From Amycolatopsis vancoresmycina (GTDB lineage: Bacteria > Actinomycetota > Actinomycetes > Mycobacteriales > Pseudonocardiaceae), in NCBI RefSeq assembly GCF_000716785.1, contig NZ_JNYY01000001.1, positions 434,001-498,000 of the forward strand: a DNA stretch of 64,000 bases, read 5' to 3'. The number at the start of each line of letters is the position of its first letter. Positions within the stretch are counted from its first letter, which is position 1. Under the pieces are notes generated by a model. That model had not been told where the DNA came from, did no database searches, and saw only the letters and a list, made by a program, of their open reading frames with translations. A program made the translations under genes and the position numbers. Below are positions 59,486 through 64,000 of this stretch, piece by piece.

Positions 59486-59668
59486 GTGGCGAACGTGATC
59501 ATCCACAACCTCGAGGTCCGGCTGCACGTCGAGGGCGACGACGGCGCGGTGTTCACCAGGCTGTTCAACCGGCACATCCAGGCGTGGTCCCGGCTGTACG
59601 AGGACGAGTGCGCCCGCGCGAAGCACGCCGAAAGCGAACGCCGGCTCGGCGACGGGGAGGACCGGTGA
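59486..59668 (+). CDS. Small eCIS protein (60 aa)
   Basis: 60 residues, begins at GTG 59486, 1 bp after the tube stop; its TGA overlaps the next GTG. VIIHNLEVRLHVEGDDGAVFTRLFNRHIQAWSRLYED then a charged helix. Short proteins occupy this place between the second tube and the LysM protein in other eCIS operons (Pvc6 position); they may fill the tube or baseplate interface. Function unknown. Confidence 0.75.
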   Translation: MANVIIHNLEVRLHVEGDDGAVFTRLFNRHIQAWSRLYEDECARAKHAESERRLGDGEDR

Positions 59669-60336
59669 GCACCACGCCCGTGTCCTTCGCGCGCACCGGC
59701 GCGGCGCAGGCCCGGCTGGAGATCGTCCGGCCGGTGATCGCCGACGAGCGCGCGCGGCGGATCCCGCTGCGGTTCAACCCGACCGACTACAAGCTCAGCA
59801 AGGCCAACACCTTCGCCGAGATCACCATCCCCGGGCTGGAGACCCCGCCGCTGCAGTACGTCCGCGGCGGCTCGGAGACCCTCACCGTGCAGGCGCTGGT
59901 CGACACGTCGGACACCCTGGAGAACGTCCGCACGGTCTACGTCGACGCGGTGCGGAACCTGCTGCGGCCGGATTCGCGCGAGCACGCGCCGCCGGTGGTC
60001 CGGTTCGTCTGGGACGAGTCGGTGTTCACCGGGGTGCTGGAAAAGCTCGACGTCGCCTACCAGCTGTTCCGGCCCGACGGCGTGCCGCTGCGCGCCCAGC
60101 TGGACCTCTCCCTCAAGGAGTTCCGGCCGGCCGCGGTGCAGGTGGCGGAGTCACCGCGGTCGTCCCCGACGGTCGAGAAGAGCTACGTCGTGCGGCGCGG
60201 GGACACCCTGCCGAGCATCGCGAACGCCGTCTACCGCCGTCCGGACCTGTGGCGGGAACTCGCGCGCGCCAACGGCATCACCGATCCGCGCGACCTGCGG
60301 CCGGGCCGGGTGCTGACCGTGCCCCGGCTGACGTGA
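59665..60336 (+). CDS. LysM-containing tail protein (Pvc7-like)
   Basis: 223 residues. N-terminal ~150 residues are the phage tail-associated domain (RRIPLRFNPTDYKLSKANTF, SETLTVQALVDTSD, LDLSLKEFRPA), followed by one LysM at the C-terminus (YVVRRGDTLPSIANAVYRRPDLWRELARANGI, LRPGRVLTVP). Acts as hub/tube adaptor in the baseplate. GTG with GGGGAGG upstream. Confidence 0.9.
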   Translation: MSTTPVSFARTGAAQARLEIVRPVIADERARRIPLRFNPTDYKLSKANTFAEITIPGLETPPLQYVRGGSETLTVQALVDTSDTLENVRTVYVDAVRNLLRPDSREHAPPVVRFVWDESVFTGVLEKLDVAYQLFRPDGVPLRAQLDLSLKEFRPAAVQVAESPRSSPTVEKSYVVRRGDTLPSIANAVYRRPDLWRELARANGITDPRDLRPGRVLTVPRLT

Positions 60337-60346
60337 GGAGGACACG

Positions 60347-61522
60347 GTGACCACACCCGAAGTCGCCTCGCCGGACCGGTACGCGCCCGAGTTCGACGTC
60401 GACATCGAAGGACTGCAGCTCGACCCGACGACCAAGAACGACATCATCGACGTCAAGGTGCACCGCGACCTCGACGAGATGTCCGGCTTCGACCTGACGC
60501 TGAACAACTGGGACGACGCGAACCTGAAGTTCAAGCACAGCGATTCCGCGCAGTTCCGGCTCGGCGGCCGGGTCGCGGTCCGCCTCGGCTACGCGGACCG
60601 GCTGCTGACCGTCGCGACCGGCACGATCAGCACCCTCGCCCCGAAGTTCTCCGACAGCAGCTCGCCGACGGTCGCGGTCAGCGGCGTCGACGGGATGATG
60701 CGGCTCAAGGACCGCAAGCCGGCCGAAAACGAGGTCAAGATCTACCGGAACCTGCCCGACTGGCAGATCGCCGAACAGATCGCCGCACGCAACCACCTGC
60801 GGATCGTGGTGACGCAGGAGGGCCCGACGCACGACATCGTCGTCCAGAAGAACCAGGACGACGCCAGCTTCCTGATGGAACGCGCGAAACGGCTCGACTT
60901 CGACTGCTACATCCTGCCCGACCCGGAAACCGGCGAGGAAACACTCTACTTCGTCAAGCCGACCGACGGCCGCGACGGCGGCGCGATCAACGTCTTCCGC
61001 CTGGCCTACGCACCCGGCCTGACGACCGGGCCCGCCGACCTGCCCGCGGGCCTCGTCCCGAACCTGCTGGACTTCACGCCGACCCTGACGGTGTCCAAAC
61101 AGGTCGGCAAGCTGACCGTGCGCGGCTGGGACCCCCGCACGAAGCAGCCGATCGCGTTCACCGCGACCGCGGAGAACCTGCCGGCCGGCCAGAACGGCGC
61201 GGACGGCCAGAGCGGGCCCCAGGCCGCCGACAGCACCCTCGGCGGCCGCCAGGACGTCCTGGTCGACGCCCCCGTCACCAGCGACGAGGAGGCCCGCGAG
61301 CTGGCGATCAGCCTGCTGCGCGAGCGCGCGTACGAGTTCATCACCGCCACCGGCCGCGTCGCCGGGCTACCGGAACTGCAGCCCGGCGACAACCTCGAGG
61401 TGTACGGCCTGGGCCGCCGGTTCTCCGGCTCCTACTTCGTCAAACGGGTCGAGCACACCCTCGACTCCAACGGCTTCTTCACCCAGTTCACCGCCCGGCG
61501 CATCCACCAGGGAGACGCGTGA
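60347..61522 (+). CDS. Baseplate hub protein (phage late control gpD/VgrG N-terminal-like)
   Basis: 391 residues: APEFDVDIEGLQLDPTTKNDIIDVKVHRDLDEMSGFDLTLNN, RVAVRLGYADRLLTVATGTIS, AEQIAARNHLRIVV, VQKNQDDASFLMERAKRLDFDCYI, characteristic of gpD/hub proteins on which tube and spike sit. GTG 60347 follows GAGGAGGACACG. ATGA-type overlap with the spike gene. Confidence 0.92.
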   Translation: MTTPEVASPDRYAPEFDVDIEGLQLDPTTKNDIIDVKVHRDLDEMSGFDLTLNNWDDANLKFKHSDSAQFRLGGRVAVRLGYADRLLTVATGTISTLAPKFSDSSSPTVAVSGVDGMMRLKDRKPAENEVKIYRNLPDWQIAEQIAARNHLRIVVTQEGPTHDIVVQKNQDDASFLMERAKRLDFDCYILPDPETGEETLYFVKPTDGRDGGAINVFRLAYAPGLTTGPADLPAGLVPNLLDFTPTLTVSKQVGKLTVRGWDPRTKQPIAFTATAENLPAGQNGADGQSGPQAADSTLGGRQDVLVDAPVTSDEEARELAISLLRERAYEFITATGRVAGLPELQPGDNLEVYGLGRRFSGSYFVKRVEHTLDSNGFFTQFTARRIHQGDA

Positions 61523-62217
61523 TGACGACCAGGACGGCCCCGCGTGCCCGGACGACCGACCGCCGCTTCTACGGCGTCGTCGAAGCGATCGTCGAGGAGA
61601 ACGAGGGCGACGACGAAGGCCGCGTGAAGGTCCGCTTCCCGTGGTTCGACGACACCACGGTCACCGACTGGTGCCGCGTCAGCCAGCTGTACGCCGGCCA
61701 CGGCTACGGCTCGGTGTTCGTACCCGAGAAAGGCGACGAGGTCCTCGTCGCGTTCGTCCACGGCGACATGCGCTTCCCGATCGTCCTCGGTGGACTGTAT
61801 AACGGCGTAGACACCCCGCCGACATCGCGGACCGATGGTCGCGATCAGAAACTCATCCGCACTCGCCACGGGCACGAAATACTCTTCGACGACACCGCCG
61901 GCAAGGCCGCGGTGCGGGTGAAGTCGGCCGCGGGGCACGTGCTGGAGCTGGACGACGCGGGCAACGCCGTCCGGATCACCGCCGCCGAGGGCGGGAGCGT
62001 CACGGTGTCGGCGTCCGGCTCGGTGACGCTGTCGGCGCCGCAGGTGACCATCGACTCGCCGCGGATCGAGCTCGGCGGGAGTGCCGAGCCGCTGGTGCTG
62101 GGGAACGCGTTGCTGCAGGCGTTCAACACGCACACCCACCCGACGGCCGCCGGGCCCACCGGCCCGCCGACGCCGCTGACCCCGGGCGTCCTGTCGAAGA
62201 AGGCGAGCACGTCGTGA
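61522..62217 (+). CDS. Spike protein (baseplate assembly gpV/VgrG C-terminal-like)
   Basis: 231 residues: RFYGVVEAIVEENEGDDEGRVKVRFPWFDD, VFVPEKGDEVLVAFVHGDMRFPIVLGGLYNG (OB-fold of gp5/VgrG), then a beta-helical needle with repeated SVTVSASGSVTLSAPQVTIDSPRIELGG. It forms the membrane-piercing tip. GTG at 61519 is an alternative start immediately before ATG 61522. A local run at about 61795-61880 is less GC-rich than the rest. Confidence 0.92.
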   Translation: MTTRTAPRARTTDRRFYGVVEAIVEENEGDDEGRVKVRFPWFDDTTVTDWCRVSQLYAGHGYGSVFVPEKGDEVLVAFVHGDMRFPIVLGGLYNGVDTPPTSRTDGRDQKLIRTRHGHEILFDDTAGKAAVRVKSAAGHVLELDDAGNAVRITAAEGGSVTVSASGSVTLSAPQVTIDSPRIELGGSAEPLVLGNALLQAFNTHTHPTAAGPTGPPTPLTPGVLSKKASTS

Positions 62218-62609
62218 GCGAGGACTTCCTGGGCACCGGGTGGCCGTTCCCGCTGGTGCCGGACGAGGCCGGGCGGCTCGGGTACGCCGAGGGCGAGCAG
62301 AGCATCGACGCGTGCCTGCGTGCGCTGTTGCTGACCAACGTGGGTGAGCGGGTGATGCGGCCGGACTTCGGGACACGTGTGCAGGAGTCGGTGTTCGCGC
62401 CGGGCAGTGTGCAGAGCCTGCGGGATCTGGAGGATTCGGTGGCCGGGGCGATCCGGGACTTCGAGCCGCGGGTCGAGCTCGACGAGGTCCGGGCGGAGGC
62501 GGCCGAGTCGCGGGTGACGGTGTCGGTGACCTATCGGGTCCGGCACAGCAACACGAAGGCGAATCTGGTGTTCCCGTTCTACCTGGGTCTGGCCGGGGGG
62601 TCGTCGTGA
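62214..62609 (+). CDS. gp25/GPW-like baseplate protein
   Basis: 131 residues: GTGWPFPLVPDEAGRLGYAEGEQSIDACLRALLLTNVGERVMRPDFGTRV, IRDFEPRVELDEVR, VTYRVRHSNTKANLVFPFYL, the standard gp25 pattern including the EPR-like motif. GTG start overlaps the spike stop; the next gene overlaps its stop. Confidence 0.93.
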   Translation: MSEDFLGTGWPFPLVPDEAGRLGYAEGEQSIDACLRALLLTNVGERVMRPDFGTRVQESVFAPGSVQSLRDLEDSVAGAIRDFEPRVELDEVRAEAAESRVTVSVTYRVRHSNTKANLVFPFYLGLAGGSS

Positions 62610-64000
62610 CGTTGCCCGCGCCGAAGCTGGACGATCTGACCTGGGCCGATCTGATGGCCGCGATCCGCCGCCGGATCCCGGCGGAGTCGGACGGGCGCTG
62701 GACGTTGCACGCGCCCGCCGATCCCGGGGTGACGTTGCTGGAGTTGTTCGCGTATTTGCTGGAGCAGCGGTTGTTCTGGCTCGATCAGGTGCCGGATGCG
62801 CTGGTGGTGGCGATCCTGCGGTTGCTGGGCCTGGAGCCGCCGCGGCCCGCGCGGCCGGCGGTGACGGTGCTGCGGCTGGGGGCGGCGGGGCGGCCCGGGC
62901 TGGTGGTGCCGGCGGGGACGGCGTTCTGGCGTGATCCGGCGGGGGTGTTGCGGTTCACGTTGGACGACGACGTGGCGGTGTTCCCGGTGGACGGGGTCGT
63001 GGGTGTGGTGACCGATCGCGATCGGACGGCGGATCTGGTGGCGGGGCGTGGTGTTCCGCTGTTTTCCGGTGACGGTGGTGCGGCGTCGGTGCGGTTCGCG
63101 TTGCCGCTGACCGGTGAGTATCCCGCGCCGGGCTGGTTGTCGTTGTTGTTCGAAGTGGACAGTCCGGTGGCGCCGTCGTGGTCGTCGCGTGCGGTGGCAG
63201 TCGGGGCGCCGGCGGAGCTGAGGTGGTCGGTGTTCCGGGAGGGCGGTGACGCGCGGCCGTGTGCCGAGGTCGTCGACGGGACGGGTGGGTTCCGCCGGTC
63301 CGGTGTGGTGCGGTTGCGGTTGCCGGCGGGGTGGACGTCGGGTGAGCGTGGGTTGCTGGTGTCGACGGAGGCTGCGGCTTTTGCGGCGCCGCCGCGGTTG
63401 GTGCAGGTTGCGGTCAACGTTTCCGCCGCGCGTCAGCTCGAACGCCGGACGGCGGATCTCGCCGGCCAGACGGGAGCGTGGCTGAAGCTGCCTGGCCAGC
63501 GGCTGGTGCTGCCGGATGCCGCGGACCGGTTGCTCGATGCCGTTGTGCGGATCGCCGGTGACGAGTGGACGCCGGTGCCGGACTTCACGTTCGGGGCGTC
63601 GGCCGATCGGACGTTCGTGGTGTCGCGGAGCGAGGGGGCGTGTGTGTTCGGTGATGGTCTGACCGGGCGCATTCCGCGGCCGGGTGGTGACGTGCGGGTG
63701 GCGTACTCGGTCGGTGGTGGCCGGGCCGGGAACGGTGGTGTCACGGCCAATTGGGTCAGCGAGTCCGAGGTGACGGCGGCCAACGTGGTGCAGGCTGCGG
63801 AGGGCAGTGATCCGGAGACCGTTGCGGAGGCTCGTGAGCGTGCGGCGGGGTCGCTCGGTGAGGTGACGCGGGCGGTGACGGCGGCTGATTTCGTGACGCT
63901 GGCCCGGACGACGCCGGGTGTTGCGGTGGCGCGGGCGTATGCGGCGCTGGGTGCGCATCCCGGGTATCCGTGTTCGCGGGTGCCGGGTGCGGTGACCGTC
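62606..64000 (+). CDS. Baseplate J-like protein (3' truncated by window)
   Basis: 465 codons are visible, open to the right edge. GTG 62606 overlaps the gp25 stop. LAPKLDDLTW-like opening (PAPKLDDLTWADLMAAIRRRI), DPGVTLLELFAYLLEQRLFWLDQVPDAL, then the gp47/J-type segment AAEGSDPETVAEARERAAGSLGEVTRAVTAADF and RTTPGVAVARAYA. It forms the baseplate wedge. Third codon positions use G and T much more than the genes to its left. Confidence 0.9.
   Translation, partial: MTLPAPKLDDLTWADLMAAIRRRIPAESDGRWTLHAPADPGVTLLELFAYLLEQRLFWLDQVPDALVVAILRLLGLEPPRPARPAVTVLRLGAAGRPGLVVPAGTAFWRDPAGVLRFTLDDDVAVFPVDGVVGVVTDRDRTADLVAGRGVPLFSGDGGAASVRFALPLTGEYPAPGWLSLLFEVDSPVAPSWSSRAVAVGAPAELRWSVFREGGDARPCAEVVDGTGGFRRSGVVRLRLPAGWTSGERGLLVSTEAAAFAAPPRLVQVAVNVSAARQLERRTADLAGQTGAWLKLPGQRLVLPDAADRLLDAVVRIAGDEWTPVPDFTFGASADRTFVVSRSEGACVFGDGLTGRIPRPGGDVRVAYSVGGGRAGNGGVTANWVSESEVTAANVVQAAEGSDPETVAEARERAAGSLGEVTRAVTAADFVTLARTTPGVAVARAYAALGAHPGYPCSRVPGAVTV

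Noticed and set aside
53537..64000. Prophage interpretation of the tail genes
   Set aside because: No integrase, capsid, portal, terminase or attachment site in the window; gene order is that of eCIS.
1..64000. CRISPR arrays, tRNA or rRNA genes, insertion sequences
   Set aside because: No regularly spaced repeat-spacer unit, cloverleaf or transposase was seen.

Overview
The window is very GC-rich DNA with frequent GTG starts, stop/start overlaps of the GTGA and ATGA type, SARP-like and NarL/LuxR-like regulators, and Tat- and Sec-exported proteins. It is typical of a filamentous actinomycete. The gene styles suggest Pseudonocardiaceae (Amycolatopsis-like), but this is inferred from general appearance and was not checked against a database.

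Region 1 (1-2.9 kb): the 3' end of a membrane protein gene, a LuxR-type regulator with a degenerate receiver, and a two-component pair (short HisKA_3 kinase plus NarL-type response regulator).

Region 2 (3.3-43.1 kb): a large biosynthetic gene cluster that I do not recognise. It joins a small split NRPS/PKS line (A-T-C, KS-AT-T, A-T and a discrete type II thioesterase) to many stand-alone amide-forming enzymes: two PGM1-like ATP-grasp ligases, one RimK-like and two BacD-like ATP-grasp ligases, an asparagine synthase, and a class II aminoacyl-tRNA-synthetase-like catalytic domain without an anticodon-binding domain. Tailoring and supply genes encode an S9 prolyl-oligopeptidase-like enzyme whose nucleophile Ser is Cys, a DUF1611 protein, a BBE-like flavoprotein, a P450, two paralogous TauD-like dioxygenases flanking a PLP enzyme of the D-threonine aldolase/alanine racemase fold, an HSL-type hydrolase, a RidA-like protein, a membrane di-iron desaturase-like enzyme and a class V aminotransferase. 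Four MFS transporters, a GNAT and an LAS-type peptidase are candidates for export and self-protection. Almost every operon in the cluster is preceded by TTGCCA/TGGCAA half-sites spaced 10-11 bp apart. The cluster's XRE-TPR regulator gene carries the same element, so it is the obvious candidate ligand. A 57-codon gene with a strong Shine-Dalgarno sits between the regulator and the desaturase.

Region 3 (43.5-52.3 kb): two exported proteases (S1-like and S8), a MauE/MauD-like redox group around a Tat-exported six-cysteine protein, a GH25-type lysozyme, and a perfect 20-bp inverted repeat between convergent genes.

Region 4 (52.3-64 kb, continuing beyond the window): a SARP/BTAD-type regulator and a small protein, then the structural operon of a contractile phage-tail-like injection system (eCIS): DUF4255 protein, two sheath and two tube proteins, a LysM protein, a gpD-like hub, a gpV/VgrG-like spike, gp25 and a baseplate-J protein cut by the window end. 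ATPase, tape measure and cargo genes are not seen and may lie to the right.
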